This document shows positions 1 to 8,485 of a stretch of 64,000 nucleotides of DNA, in pieces. This DNA comes from Pseudoalteromonas sp. UG3-2 (GTDB lineage Bacteria > Pseudomonadota > Gammaproteobacteria > Enterobacterales > Alteromonadaceae). Under the pieces are notes generated by a model. The model ran no database searches. It was not told where the DNA came from and saw only the letters and a program-made list of their open reading frames with translations. Positions within the stretch are counted from its first letter, which is position 1; every line of letters starts with the position of its first letter. Location of the stretch: NCBI RefSeq assembly GCF_037120705.1, contig NZ_JAWLJU010000001.1, forward strand, positions 434,001 to 498,000, read 5' to 3'. The position numbers and the translations under genes are program-made.

Positions 1-1
1 T

Positions 2-1609
2 GTAATCAAGGCAGATGCGACACAATTAAAGCAGTTAAGTAAGAACTCAAACATCAAATACATTGAGCAAGACCAAGTAGTAACGGTTACGCCACCAATG
101 ACAACTGCAGGCGATCAAGCCAGTCCTACCTGGGGCATCGACCGCGTCGATCAGCGTAGTTTACCACTGGACTCAAATTACCATTATGACTTCGATGGCT
201 CAGGTGTCACCGCTTATGTTATTGATACCGGTGTACGTATTACCCACAGTGAGTTTGGTAACCGTGCTAGTCATGGCTATGACTTTGTCGACAACGACAA
301 TGATGCCACTGACTGTAATGGTCATGGCACACACGTAGCAGGTACTATCGGTGGCAGCGCCTATGGTGTAGCTAAAAACGTTAACATTGTTGGTGTCAGA
401 GTATTGGGTTGCAATGGCTCTGGTTCATTTTCCGGCGTTATCTCTGGTATAGACTGGGTGAAAAACAACGCTTCAGGCCCATCGGTTGCCAATATGAGCT
501 TAGGTGGTGGTGCTTCACAGTCTGTGGATGATGCTGTAAATAATGCAGTTGCTGCCGGTGTGAGCTTTGTTGTGGCTGCTGGTAATGATAATAGCAATGC
601 CTGTAACTATTCACCTGCGCGTGCAGCCGATGCCATTACGGTAGGCTCAACCACCAGCAGCGACTCTCGCTCAAGCTTCTCTAACTATGGTAGTTGTCTT
701 GATATCTATGCACCAGGCTCAAGCATTACCTCTGCATGGTACAATTCTGACAGTTCAACCAATACCATCAGTGGCACATCGATGGCGGCACCACACGTTG
801 CAGGCGCTGTAGCACTGTACCTTGATGAAGATCCAAGCTTAAGTCCTGCACAAGTTGACGTTCTTTTAGGCAACCGTGCATCGAGCGGTAAAGTGTCGGA
901 TGCTAAAAGTGGCTCACCGAACGAGTTACTCTTTACTCTTGCCGACGGCAGCGATCCAGGCCCAGATCCTGATCCAGTAGAGGAGCTAACTAATGGTCAG
1001 GGCGTGAGTGCATCAGGCGCTAATGGCGAGCAGTCTTTTTACAAACTTGCCGTTCCTCAAGGCGCGGCGTCACTGAACTTCTCTATTGCCGGCGGAACGG
1101 GTGATGCAGACCTGTATGTTAAGCAAGGAAGCCAACCTACGCTAAACAGCTATGACTGTAGACCATTCGTTAGCGGCAATAATGAGTCTTGTGACTTTAG
1201 CAACCCTGCAGCAGGAGACTGGTATGTGATGCTCAATGGCTATTCAGCCTACTCAGGCACTACCTTAACAGGCACTTACAGCACCGATCCTGGCGGCTGT
1301 GGTAGTAACTGTTTAGAAAATGGTGTACCGGTAGATAACCTAGCTGGTAACACTGGCGATGAGCTGGTTTATACCATTGATGTGCCAGCGAACAGTAATC
1401 TGAGTGTGTCTATTTCTGGCGGTTCGGGTGATGCTGATTTATACGTGAGAGCAGGTGCAGAGCCAACCACTTCAACCTATGATTGCCGTCCGTTCCTTAA
1501 CGGTAATAATGAAAGCTGTAGTTTAAGCGTGAGCCAAAATGCAACTTATTACATCAAGCTACGCGGATATTCTAGCTTCTCAGGTGTTAGCTTGGTAGCA
1601 AGTTATTAA
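2..1609 (+). CDS. Secreted subtilisin-like serine protease (S8), 5' end outside window
   Basis: Extracellular endopeptidase of the S8 (proteinase K-like) family. The frame is open to the left edge. The 32 codons before the first ATG at 98 read like the end of an inhibitor I9 propeptide (…IKYIEQDQVVTV), so the ATG at 98 is internal and the gene begins before the window. Counted from that ATG, the triad is Asp43 (VIDTG), His76 (NGHGTHVAG) and Ser228 (GTSMAAP), with oxyanion Asn163 (AAGN). Two bacterial pre-peptidase C-terminal (PPC) domains follow at about 295-395 and 405-503. Each carries a GDADLYV strand and a YDCRPF..GNNESC cysteine pair; such tails are usually removed during maturation. A terminator follows. 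The family call is secure; substrate is not predictable. Confidence 0.95.
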   Translation, partial: VIKADATQLKQLSKNSNIKYIEQDQVVTVTPPMTTAGDQASPTWGIDRVDQRSLPLDSNYHYDFDGSGVTAYVIDTGVRITHSEFGNRASHGYDFVDNDNDATDCNGHGTHVAGTIGGSAYGVAKNVNIVGVRVLGCNGSGSFSGVISGIDWVKNNASGPSVANMSLGGGASQSVDDAVNNAVAAGVSFVVAAGNDNSNACNYSPARAADAITVGSTTSSDSRSSFSNYGSCLDIYAPGSSITSAWYNSDSSTNTISGTSMAAPHVAGAVALYLDEDPSLSPAQVDVLLGNRASSGKVSDAKSGSPNELLFTLADGSDPGPDPDPVEELTNGQGVSASGANGEQSFYKLAVPQGAASLNFSIAGGTGDADLYVKQGSQPTLNSYDCRPFVSGNNESCDFSNPAAGDWYVMLNGYSAYSGTTLTGTYSTDPGGCGSNCLENGVPVDNLAGNTGDELVYTIDVPANSNLSVSISGGSGDADLYVRAGAEPTTSTYDCRPFLNGNNESCSLSVSQNATYYIKLRGYSSFSGVSLVASY

Positions 1610-1665
1610 TCGCACACAATTACAAATAAATCTCATTTAGCTTGGGGTTTGTTGCAAAACACAGT

Positions 1666-1700
1666 AAAGTGGTGGCCAGTTATTGGCAACCACTTTTTTT
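1666..1700 (+). terminator. Rho-independent terminator after the subtilase
   Basis: An AAAGTGGT...GCCA arm (1666-1678) pairs with TGGC...ACCACTTT (1684-1696), with one mismatch and a 5-base loop. It runs into a T7 tract at 1694-1700. It ends immediately before the ATG of the next gene, which argues against the upstream TTG start at 1683 for that gene. Confidence 0.8.
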
Positions 1701-2543
1701 ATGAGCATTGTCTTAGACCTACACAGTCAGTTACTACGTCAGGACTTTTACAACCACACAGGGGCAGATGAGCAACATACAGAAATACCTTTGGTGGCTA
1801 CCAGTGTATCTATGGTGCAGCTTAACGGCATTATTTACCATAGAGATCAACAAGGTGCAAAGCAGCTGCCTGATGATTATGGCAGTCTTATTTTACTCAA
1901 CCAAGGCAGTGGTTGGTGGCTCACGGAACAAACAACGGTCCCCGCATCAAACGCCCAACTGGTTTTTATTGCCGCAGGTAAGCCTCATGTGTTTCACCAT
2001 CCTAGCCAATATCAAGCGATAAGCTTTAACTTTCCAATTAACTGGTTACAACGTCACACTGGTGTGTGCCTGCAGCACGGTCAAACTCTACCTAGCAATA
2101 AGGAGCTAATCTCTCTGTTGTTAAAGGTGATCCACGCCAACAGCCTAGGCAAGACAACTCGTGTTATGCTCGAGCAACAAATAGTGCAGTGTTTAACACC
2201 CCAACTGTTGCTCTCTATACAACCAAAACCGTTGTTAGAACTGCAACTTATCATGCAACAACATGGGTGTAATGAGGAATTTACTATTGCCGCCTTAGCC
2301 GACTATTCAGGTTGGTCGAAACGCTATATTCATAAGTTATTTGGTAACGCTGAAACAAGCGCCGCTGAATACCTTATTCGCGTTAGGTTAAGCCATGCAT
2401 ACTTTGAATTATTAACAGGCACAGCGTCTTTAAACCAAGTCGCCATCAATGCTGGATTTAAAACCCAAGCACACTTCAGCCGCCGCTTTAAGCAACTGTT
2501 TCAACTTTCACCTAAAGAAATATCACGTCGAGTGCACGCTTAG
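1701..2543 (+). CDS. AraC-family transcriptional regulator
   Basis: About 280-residue regulator with an N-terminal cupin-like sensing region and a C-terminal AraC/XylS double helix-turn-helix. The helices lie at about 195-215 (IAALADYSGWSKRYIHKLF) and 243-267 (NQVAINAGFKTQAHFSRRFK), followed by the family-typical SPKE. The reading frame extends to a TTG at 1683, inside the preceding terminator, so the ATG at 1701 is chosen although it lacks a clear Shine-Dalgarno. It sits 65 bp upstream of a siderophore-type TonB receptor in the same direction. That is the usual arrangement for PchR-like activators that respond to the imported siderophore. The regulatory target is inferred from position only. 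Confidence 0.88.
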   Translation: MSIVLDLHSQLLRQDFYNHTGADEQHTEIPLVATSVSMVQLNGIIYHRDQQGAKQLPDDYGSLILLNQGSGWWLTEQTTVPASNAQLVFIAAGKPHVFHHPSQYQAISFNFPINWLQRHTGVCLQHGQTLPSNKELISLLLKVIHANSLGKTTRVMLEQQIVQCLTPQLLLSIQPKPLLELQLIMQQHGCNEEFTIAALADYSGWSKRYIHKLFGNAETSAAEYLIRVRLSHAYFELLTGTASLNQVAINAGFKTQAHFSRRFKQLFQLSPKEISRRVHA

Positions 2544-2571
2544 ACAAAACTGAATAGATAATAAACCCTAT

Positions 2572-2590
2572 AATGCGAATCAATCGTATT
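2572..2590 (+). promoter_or_regulatory. Putative Fur box upstream of the TonB receptor
   Basis: AATGCGAATCAATCGTATT is a 19-bp imperfect palindrome close to the AATGCGAATnATTCGCATT form of Fur sites known from other gammaproteobacteria. It lies 18 bp before the preferred start of the receptor and overlaps the upstream ATG at 2573, which supports the downstream start. Iron repression of the receptor is inferred. Confidence 0.65.
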
Positions 2591-2608
2591 AACTTTAACG
2601 GGATGATT

Positions 2609-4708
2609 ATGAAACTGAATGCGCTCTACGCTGCAATAGGCTTGGCACTGTTTGCTCAATCCACGCAAGCGAATGAAAACGATAACTTAGAACATATTGA
2701 AGTACAGGGTTCAGATTACCGTAGTACCGGTACTAAGTCTTCACTGCCGCCAATGGCAGCGCCGTTTTCTATTTCTCATATCGACCAAGAAATGCTGCAG
2801 CTTCGTCAAGCCGACAGCGTGAATGCAGCACTGCGTTATGTTTCTGGTATTACTCCCGAAAGCCGCAGTACTGTGACCATCTTTGATCAGTACACCATTC
2901 GTGGCTTTGAATCGTATCGTAATTACTATGATGGCCTAGAGTTGCAATCCAATGGCTTATGGAATTTATACCCGCAAGTGGACGCCTTCGCCACGCAAAG
3001 TGTTGAAGTATTAAAAGGCCCAGCTTCAGTGCTGTATGGCTCTACCCCTCCAGGTGGCATGGTCAATCAAATAGCTAAGCTTGCTAATGGTGAAGAACAA
3101 ACCCATCTGCGCTTACGAGTGGGTAGCCGTTCATTGCAAGAGCTTGGCATTGATCATGGTGGTAACCTGAGCGACTCCCTAAGCTATCGAGCCATAGCCT
3201 TAACGCGCAGCAGCGACGGTCAACAACACACCACCGAGGAAGAGCGAACGCTTTTCGCCCCTTCTGTGCGCTGGCAACCAAGCGCGGCAACGTCCCTTAC
3301 CGCAAACATTTACTATCAAGACGATCCGAAATCCATTCCTTCAACACCGCTTCACAGCATTGGCACACTCACTGAAGCCAGCTATGGCTACCTAGACGCC
3401 GATGCTTTTGCCGGCGATAGTAAGTGGGCTAATTTTGATAAAACAGTATTGATGACCGGCATTAAGCTCGAACACCAATTAAACCAACATATGTCATTTT
3501 ACAGTAATTGGCGTTATACCGATGCTGAAGGACTGCAGCGCAATACTTACAATCAAAACTTACTGCCAGACAGTGAGTCAGTGCTAGCTCGCTCAGCTTA
3601 CATGACCGATGAATCGCAACACGGCTATGTGCTTGATAACCAATTTACCAGTCAGTTTAGTCTTGGTGCCAGTGAACATCGTCTTCTGTTTGGCTTTGAA
3701 TACAAAACTCTCAGCTCAGATGTTCGCTATGGCGACACCTTAGGCACGAATACACCGACCATTGATCTTGCAGCACCTAACTTTGATGCATTCGATATTG
3801 CTGCACTGCCACTGGATTTTTATACTGAAGTCCATGATATTGAACAAAGTAACCGTGCTTTATATATCCAAGATGAGATCCAGTTAGCAAACTTAACGGT
3901 GCTAGCGGGTCTGCGATACGATAACTTCAACAGTGATGTGACGACTGATAATAATTACGCTGGCACTGAGTACGGTAGCCAATCAGAAATAGACGATAGC
4001 CAAGTAAGTGGCCGCATAGCCGCTTTATATCAGTTTAGCTCAGGCTGGCGTCCATACGTAAGTTACAGTGAGTCTTTTGAGCCCGTTGCCGGCCAAGACA
4101 GTGAAACACAACAAGCGTTTGAGCCTACCGAAGCACAGCAGTGGGAGCTGGGGGTGAAATATCAATCCAACGACACTCGCCTTACGGTGGCGCTGTTCGA
4201 TCTCACCAAAAAGAATGAGATCATTAACTCGGCAGACTTTATTAGCAAAACCCAAGCAGGCGAAATTCAGTCCAAAGGGATTGAACTTGAAGCCGCTCAT
4301 ACACTCAATAGCCAAGTTGAAGTACTGTTTAACGCCACGCACCTTGATCAAGAGGTGACAAAGCAAAAGCTTGATCCTGCCTTAGTGGGTAAACGCTTAG
4401 TGTGGGTGGCAGACAACACCGCTTCATTTTGGCTCAGCTACTTACCTGAACAGCTTGATGCCTTACAGCTAAGTTTTGGAGCCCGTTATGTTGGTGAAAG
4501 TTATGTTGGCAAATACAACAGCGATATTGTGCCTTCCTACACCCTGCTTGATGTTGCGGTTGATTACCAACTAAACGCCAACGCTAACATCACCTTTAGT
4601 GTCAGTAACGTCACCGATAAGCGCTATGTCGGTGCTTGTTATGATGCCAGTAACTGCTGGATGGGTGCTGAGCGTAAAGCAGACCTGGGTTTGCAATACC
4701 GCTTTTAA
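2609..4708 (+). CDS. TonB-dependent siderophore receptor
   Basis: Outer-membrane beta-barrel receptor of about 699 residues, FhuA/FpvA-like, expected to import a ferric siderophore with TonB-ExbBD energy. The upstream ATG at 2573 overlaps a Fur-like palindrome. The ATG at 2609 has an ACGGG element at a good distance and gives a clean signal peptide (MKLNALYAAIGLALFAQSTQA). The plug has the expected run of motifs: SVNAALRYVSGI, YTIRGF, then VEVLKGPASVLYGSTPPGG. The protein ends in the aromatic barrel signature LQYRF. It is followed by a PepSY membrane protein and preceded by an AraC gene, forming a siderophore-use cassette without visible biosynthetic genes. The ligand cannot be told. Confidence 0.93.
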   Translation: MKLNALYAAIGLALFAQSTQANENDNLEHIEVQGSDYRSTGTKSSLPPMAAPFSISHIDQEMLQLRQADSVNAALRYVSGITPESRSTVTIFDQYTIRGFESYRNYYDGLELQSNGLWNLYPQVDAFATQSVEVLKGPASVLYGSTPPGGMVNQIAKLANGEEQTHLRLRVGSRSLQELGIDHGGNLSDSLSYRAIALTRSSDGQQHTTEEERTLFAPSVRWQPSAATSLTANIYYQDDPKSIPSTPLHSIGTLTEASYGYLDADAFAGDSKWANFDKTVLMTGIKLEHQLNQHMSFYSNWRYTDAEGLQRNTYNQNLLPDSESVLARSAYMTDESQHGYVLDNQFTSQFSLGASEHRLLFGFEYKTLSSDVRYGDTLGTNTPTIDLAAPNFDAFDIAALPLDFYTEVHDIEQSNRALYIQDEIQLANLTVLAGLRYDNFNSDVTTDNNYAGTEYGSQSEIDDSQVSGRIAALYQFSSGWRPYVSYSESFEPVAGQDSETQQAFEPTEAQQWELGVKYQSNDTRLTVALFDLTKKNEIINSADFISKTQAGEIQSKGIELEAAHTLNSQVEVLFNATHLDQEVTKQKLDPALVGKRLVWVADNTASFWLSYLPEQLDALQLSFGARYVGESYVGKYNSDIVPSYTLLDVAVDYQLNANANITFSVSNVTDKRYVGACYDASNCWMGAERKADLGLQYRF

Positions 4709-4714
4709 TCTCTC

Positions 4715-4875
4715 ATACCAATTCGCTTAATTAAGTGGTCTATTTGAGGCAAGAAAATTCTATCGATAACAAGGCGAAAATTTTGCTATTTAGTTGTTCT
4801 AAATGAGAAATTTTTAACGCAGTTAGCGTCGAATTTGCTCCCTTAAATTGATCAAGTATTAATGCGGATTGGTAT
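4715..4875 (+). repeat. 161-bp dispersed repeat, copy 1 (MITE-like)
   Basis: The element begins ATACCAATTCGCTTAAT and ends TTAATGCGGATTGGTAT, so its ends are imperfect inverted repeats. A second copy of identical length lies at 23645-23805 in the same orientation, with six substitutions by eye. The interior has a short hairpin (ATTTAG..CTAAAT) and no coding capacity. Copy 1 starts 6 bp after the TonB receptor stop codon. It lies between that gene and the PepSY gene, where it could affect mRNA ends. It carries no transposase; mobility would depend on an enzyme elsewhere. Confidence 0.9.
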
Positions 4876-4959
4876 CACTTTCAGGTGGCAAACCTGCCAC
4901 CTCATTTTGCATATTGAGGCTGCCAGCCATGGCGCCTCTTTTGTACTTTAGGGGAAGTC

Positions 4960-6099
4960 ATGCGTAAAACAATTTTTAAATGGCACAGTGTCATGGCGCT
5001 CATCGCCTTGTTACCGCTGGCGATTATGTCAGTCACCGGAAGCATGCTGGTGTTCAAGTTTGAAATCGACAGCCTATTGATGCCCGAGCAAGCAACGTTA
5101 AGCTACCAAACTTTACCCGAGCGGAAGCCGATGACCACCTTAGTCGATTATGTTGCTACCTCCCACCCAAATTATGAGATCGGCAGCTGGGAAATCTTCG
5201 ATGATGGCTACGAAGCCGATCGAGTCTATTTGCTAAAGCATGGCACCGATACGTGGTACAAAACTTACTTGGACCCATACGCAGGCAAGATGCTCAGCGA
5301 ACCTGTTGGTATTCATTCTGATTTTACTGACTTTATACTGCACTTACACTACACCCTGTTACTCGATGATATCAGTGACACCTTTCCACATTTAGGCTTA
5401 GTGATTGGCTTAGTTGTGGCTATTTTATTTACCCTTTTAGGCATCTCAGGGCTTATCATTTATCGTCGTTTTTGGCGTCGACTTTTTAGCTTCAGACGCG
5501 CCGCGCCAAGGCTGATAGTAATGAGTGAACTGCATAAGTTGGTGGGAGTTTGGAGCTCACCAGTATTGCTCGCACTGGGGATCACCGGGGTCTACTTCAA
5601 TGCGGTTGAGTATTATCATGAAGCCTTCGAGCACCACGAGGAGGAACATCATATTGTTCGCACAGCGATGTTCAATCATCAACTGAATTTTGATGCCATG
5701 ATGACGCAAAGCCATGAGGCAATTACTGGCTTTAAACCTACCTATTGGTTATTCCCGTTTGAGCCAGAGCAAAGCAATATCACCATTTTTGGTAGTGTTG
5801 ATGACGCCAACCCCTTTATCAGTAACTATGCAGCCACGGTGAGCTTTGATGCCCAAACTGGCGCTCACACCTACAGTTATGATATCCGCGAAGCGTCAAC
5901 ACTCGATAGAGTGATAGACAGCTTTAGAAAGCTGCACTTCGGTCATTTTGCCGGGCTTACCAGTAAAGTAATTTGGTGCATTATGGGCCTAGCTCCAGTG
6001 CTACTGGGCTTAACTGGGCTTTATATGTGGTGGCAACGACGCCGTAAAAAACGCCGCAGTAGAGCCAATCGCAGCCAAAGAGTTCAGGCTTATACATAG
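4960..6099 (+). CDS. PepSY-associated TM protein (PiuB-like, siderophore cassette)
   Basis: Inner-membrane protein of 379 residues with four predicted membrane segments at about 9-32, 145-168, 192-213 and 337-358 and a large periplasmic loop between the first two. It matches the PepSY_TM family found beside siderophore receptors, some members of which are thought to reduce ferric siderophores. A His/Glu-rich stretch at about 220-231 (HEAFEHHEEEHH) could bind metal, and the tail is strongly basic (QRRRKKRR). The start follows an AGGGGAAG ribosome site. It is probably co-regulated with the receptor upstream, although the 161-bp repeat separates them. Reductase activity is inference. Confidence 0.85.
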   Translation: MRKTIFKWHSVMALIALLPLAIMSVTGSMLVFKFEIDSLLMPEQATLSYQTLPERKPMTTLVDYVATSHPNYEIGSWEIFDDGYEADRVYLLKHGTDTWYKTYLDPYAGKMLSEPVGIHSDFTDFILHLHYTLLLDDISDTFPHLGLVIGLVVAILFTLLGISGLIIYRRFWRRLFSFRRAAPRLIVMSELHKLVGVWSSPVLLALGITGVYFNAVEYYHEAFEHHEEEHHIVRTAMFNHQLNFDAMMTQSHEAITGFKPTYWLFPFEPEQSNITIFGSVDDANPFISNYAATVSFDAQTGAHTYSYDIREASTLDRVIDSFRKLHFGHFAGLTSKVIWCIMGLAPVLLGLTGLYMWWQRRRKKRRSRANRSQRVQAYT

Positions 6100-6178
6100 C
6101 GATTCCGATTACTAGTTGCACATTGACCACCCAACTCGTTATCCTCAACAGTGAGACACTTGGTCAAAAGGACAGCAA

Positions 6179-6895
6179 ATGAAACAACTTGGATTAATTG
6201 GGGGCATGAGCTGGGAGTCAACACAGTGTTACTACCAGCTGTTAAATCAAACGGTTAAAAATGAGCTTGGCGGTCTACACAGCGCCAAGCTCTGTTTGTA
6301 CAGCGTTGACTTTGCCGAGATAGCCAAGCTTCAAGCCGAAGGTGACTGGCAAGCAATGACGGTGATACTCACTGAAGCAGCAAACGCCTTAAAACGTGCC
6401 GGCGCCGAAGCATTAGTTATCTGTACTAATACCATGCACAAAATCGCCCCTGCTATTAGCGCTAACACCGGGTTGCCGATCCTTCATATTGCCGATGCCA
6501 CCGCCCAGCAACTAAAGCGCGATGGAGTGGACCAAGTGGCATTGTTGGGTACTCAATTTACCATGCAACAGGATTTTTATAAGGCACGGCTGAAAAATCT
6601 GCACGGTATTGAGGTGATCACACCTTACGCCAACCAGCAAAAACACATTCATGAGATCATTTATCAAGAGCTTTGCCAAGGTGAAATGAAAGCCAGCTCC
6701 AGAGACATCTATCTGAATATAATCGACGACCTGACTCATCGAGGGGCTAAGGGGATTATTTTAGGCTGCACAGAAATTGGCTTGCTAGTACAACCACAGC
6801 ACACCACTGCGCCATTGTATGATACGGCAGCACTTCATGCCAAAGCGGCAGTAAAATGGGCATTAGGTGATACTTCTGGTTTTATTTTTAACTAA
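6179..6895 (+). CDS. ygeA: Aspartate/glutamate racemase family amino-acid racemase
   Basis: Cytosolic PLP-independent racemase of 238 residues. The two catalytic cysteines of the family are present at Cys82 (VICTNTMHK) and Cys197 (ILGCTEIGLLV). The N-terminus (GLIGGMSWESTQCYY) and the sequence LHIADAT closely follow E. coli YgeA, a broad-specificity racemase. The start follows an AAAGGACAGCAA ribosome site. It appears to be a single-gene unit downstream of the siderophore cassette and unrelated to it. Confidence 0.93.
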   Translation: MKQLGLIGGMSWESTQCYYQLLNQTVKNELGGLHSAKLCLYSVDFAEIAKLQAEGDWQAMTVILTEAANALKRAGAEALVICTNTMHKIAPAISANTGLPILHIADATAQQLKRDGVDQVALLGTQFTMQQDFYKARLKNLHGIEVITPYANQQKHIHEIIYQELCQGEMKASSRDIYLNIIDDLTHRGAKGIILGCTEIGLLVQPQHTTAPLYDTAALHAKAAVKWALGDTSGFIFN

Positions 6896-6961
6896 AGGCT
6901 AGAGCCCGCTCTGTTTGTAGATTAACAAGGAGAAAGGGCTGTGCTCTTTCACCTCTAATTG

Positions 6962-7393
6962 CTAAAACTGATAGCCGAAATGTATGCCAAATAGGGCTTT
7001 GGTCTTAATTTCATCTCGTCTTCCAAATAAACCGGCATCATCTTCCCTTCTAACCCCCGCACTTGCTCCCCAAGTCCAACTTGGGCTATCAACCCCCTGC
7101 GTATAGTAATTATAAGTTAATGCCGCAAAGCCATCTTCACTAGTAAGTACTTCGGAGCCAGCTGTTACACCTACTAAGTGCTTTTTATCAGTACTTAGTG
7201 CATATTGATAGCCTACAGCCCCACCCACAACGCCTAGCGAAGCAAAGGTGACATGGTTTTCAGAAACATGAGCATACTTCACGCCCACCATTCCGCCATA
7301 CTGATACCCCGACCCTACACTGATATCCGCATAACTTGTATTTGCCGCCAACAAGGTCATTACAATTGCCAATAATTTAATATGCTTATGCAA
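6962..7393 (-). CDS. Small exported protein, possibly beta-barrel, unknown function
   Basis: A 143-residue protein read from a TTG at 7393 that is preceded by an AAGGG ribosome site. It has a signal peptide ending near Ser-Tyr-Ala-Asp (residues 1-22). The mature part is rich in Gly, Tyr and alternating hydrophobic residues and ends HFGYQF, a terminal aromatic typical of small outer-membrane barrels. I do not recognise a named family. It is convergent with ygeA and stands alone. Confidence 0.65.
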   Translation of the reverse strand: MHKHIKLLAIVMTLLAANTSYADISVGSGYQYGGMVGVKYAHVSENHVTFASLGVVGGAVGYQYALSTDKKHLVGVTAGSEVLTSEDGFAALTYNYYTQGVDSPSWTWGASAGVRREDDAGLFGRRDEIKTKALFGIHFGYQF

Positions 7394-7586
7394 AATTGAT
7401 CCCTTAAAAACTCATCAACAGAATAGGAACAAACATACTAAGTTAACCTTAAATTCATTGCTAGATTTAAACTTCGTTATTTTTGATAAACTAAAGTTCC
7501 ATATATAGCCACATTGAAGTATTGAGAAATTGTTGCCGATGTCCTAGGATAAATTGAACTAATTTATTAATGAACAAAGGATTTCC

Positions 7587-7814
7587 ATGCTACAACAGTA
7601 TGATGAATATAAAGTGATCCATGTGGTCGAAGGTGGCTGTGGTACGTTGTTGCTGGGTTCCAGTGGCTTGCCGCTAAAAAAGCTTGAAGCAACGCTCAAT
7701 ATGGAAGCCCAAGACGGATGGCAGCTGGTATTTCAAGTGATCGAAAACAAACGTTTTTGGCTATTTTGGAATCGCGAAGCGGTGATCTTAACTCTAGGAC
7801 GCAAGCGTGGTTAA
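7587..7814 (+). CDS. DUF4177 domain protein
   Basis: A 75-residue cytosolic protein with the pattern of DUF4177: an N-terminal YKVI strand, a central LEATLNMEAQDGWQLVFQV segment, and a final hydrophobic strand. An AAAGGA ribosome site precedes the ATG. It overlaps the GTG of the YidD-like gene by 8 bp, implying translational coupling. Function unknown. Confidence 0.8.
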   Translation: MLQQYDEYKVIHVVEGGCGTLLLGSSGLPLKKLEATLNMEAQDGWQLVFQVIENKRFWLFWNREAVILTLGRKRG

Positions 7815-8031
7815 AACCTGGGTACTTAAGGCAATTCGCCGCTACCAGCGCCGTGGTGGCGCTGCAGCTCACTTTAATTTAAGCTGTAATTTTACTCCTT
7901 CATGTTCAGAATACACCTTTCAGGCGATAGCCAAGTATGGCCTGTTTAAAGGAGTTAAACTTAGCTTTGAACGTATTAAACGCTGTAATGATCCTGACTG
8001 CATTACGATAAAATCGGATCCTCTGCCTTAG
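7807..8031 (+). CDS. yidD: YidD-like membrane protein insertion efficiency factor
   Basis: A 74-residue protein matching the YidD family, which assists YidC-dependent insertion of inner-membrane proteins. Family hallmarks are visible: an N-terminal amphipathic stretch with RRYQRR, CNFTPSCSEYTFQAI (Cys27, Cys33), GLFKGV, RIKRC (Cys60) and the closing SDPLP in place of the usual DPVP. It starts at a GTG inside the DUF4177 gene. Typical yidD genes sit between rnpA and yidC beside rpmH; none of these is here, so this is a relocated or second copy. Confidence 0.88.
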   Translation: MVKTWVLKAIRRYQRRGGAAAHFNLSCNFTPSCSEYTFQAIAKYGLFKGVKLSFERIKRCNDPDCITIKSDPLP

Positions 8032-8039
8032 GAGTGGAT

Positions 8040-8432
8040 ATGGATGAGCACACCTTAAGCCAGCAAGAAGAAGCAATTCGCGAAGAAGTGGCGCGGCTGT
8101 CACCAACCCTACGTAAACAATATTACCAGCTGGAAACTGAGTTACTCAAAGATCCAGATACCTACGCGGTGCTGAACTATTTTTTTGCCGCAGGACTGCA
8201 TCACTTTTACTTAGGTAAAACCATGCGGGGGATGTTCAATTTGCTGTTGATGTTGGTTGGTTTGGCGTTACTGCCTTTTTATGGCTGGGTATTAATCGTA
8301 TTAGTATTGTTAATTGAATTACCTCAACTCTTTCAAAGCCAAGCCATTGTTAGGCAACACAATATTGATGCCATGCGCCAAGTGTTAAGGGAAATGAATA
8401 CACGGCAGAGCGAAAAGCATCAGCGGCTTTAG
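8040..8432 (+). CDS. TM2-domain-like membrane protein
   Basis: About 130 residues. An upstream GTG at 8034 is also possible, but GGAG at 8031-8034 is well spaced for the ATG at 8040. The N-terminal 40 residues are charged and helical. They are followed by NYFFAAGLHHFYLGKTMRGMFNLLL, matching the TM2 pattern of two helices joined by a short turn (about 45-95), then a charged tail. It is the third gene of the tightly packed unit with DUF4177 and yidD. Role unknown; co-transcription suggests envelope biogenesis. Confidence 0.8.
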   Translation: MDEHTLSQQEEAIREEVARLSPTLRKQYYQLETELLKDPDTYAVLNYFFAAGLHHFYLGKTMRGMFNLLLMLVGLALLPFYGWVLIVLVLLIELPQLFQSQAIVRQHNIDAMRQVLREMNTRQSEKHQRL

Positions 8433-8450
8433 CTCGTTGCGAAATGAAAT

Positions 8451-8474
8451 AGAGCAAGCCCTTAAGCTTGCTCT
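8451..8474. terminator. Hairpin between convergent genes
   Basis: AGAGCAAGC (8451-8459) pairs with GCTTGCTCT (8466-8474) around a 6-base loop. It lies between the TM2-like gene and the convergent yqhD gene and could end both transcripts, though U-tracts are short. Confidence 0.55.
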
Positions 8475-8485
8475 TTACGCTCTAT

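Noticed and set aside
1683..1700. TTG start for the AraC gene giving six extra residues
   Set aside because: These codons are part of the terminator stem and U-tract of the upstream gene; the ATG at 1701 is better.
4040..4366. 108-codon minus-strand frame inside the TonB receptor
   Set aside because: Lies wholly antisense to a well-supported receptor gene; no ribosome site and no recognisable protein.
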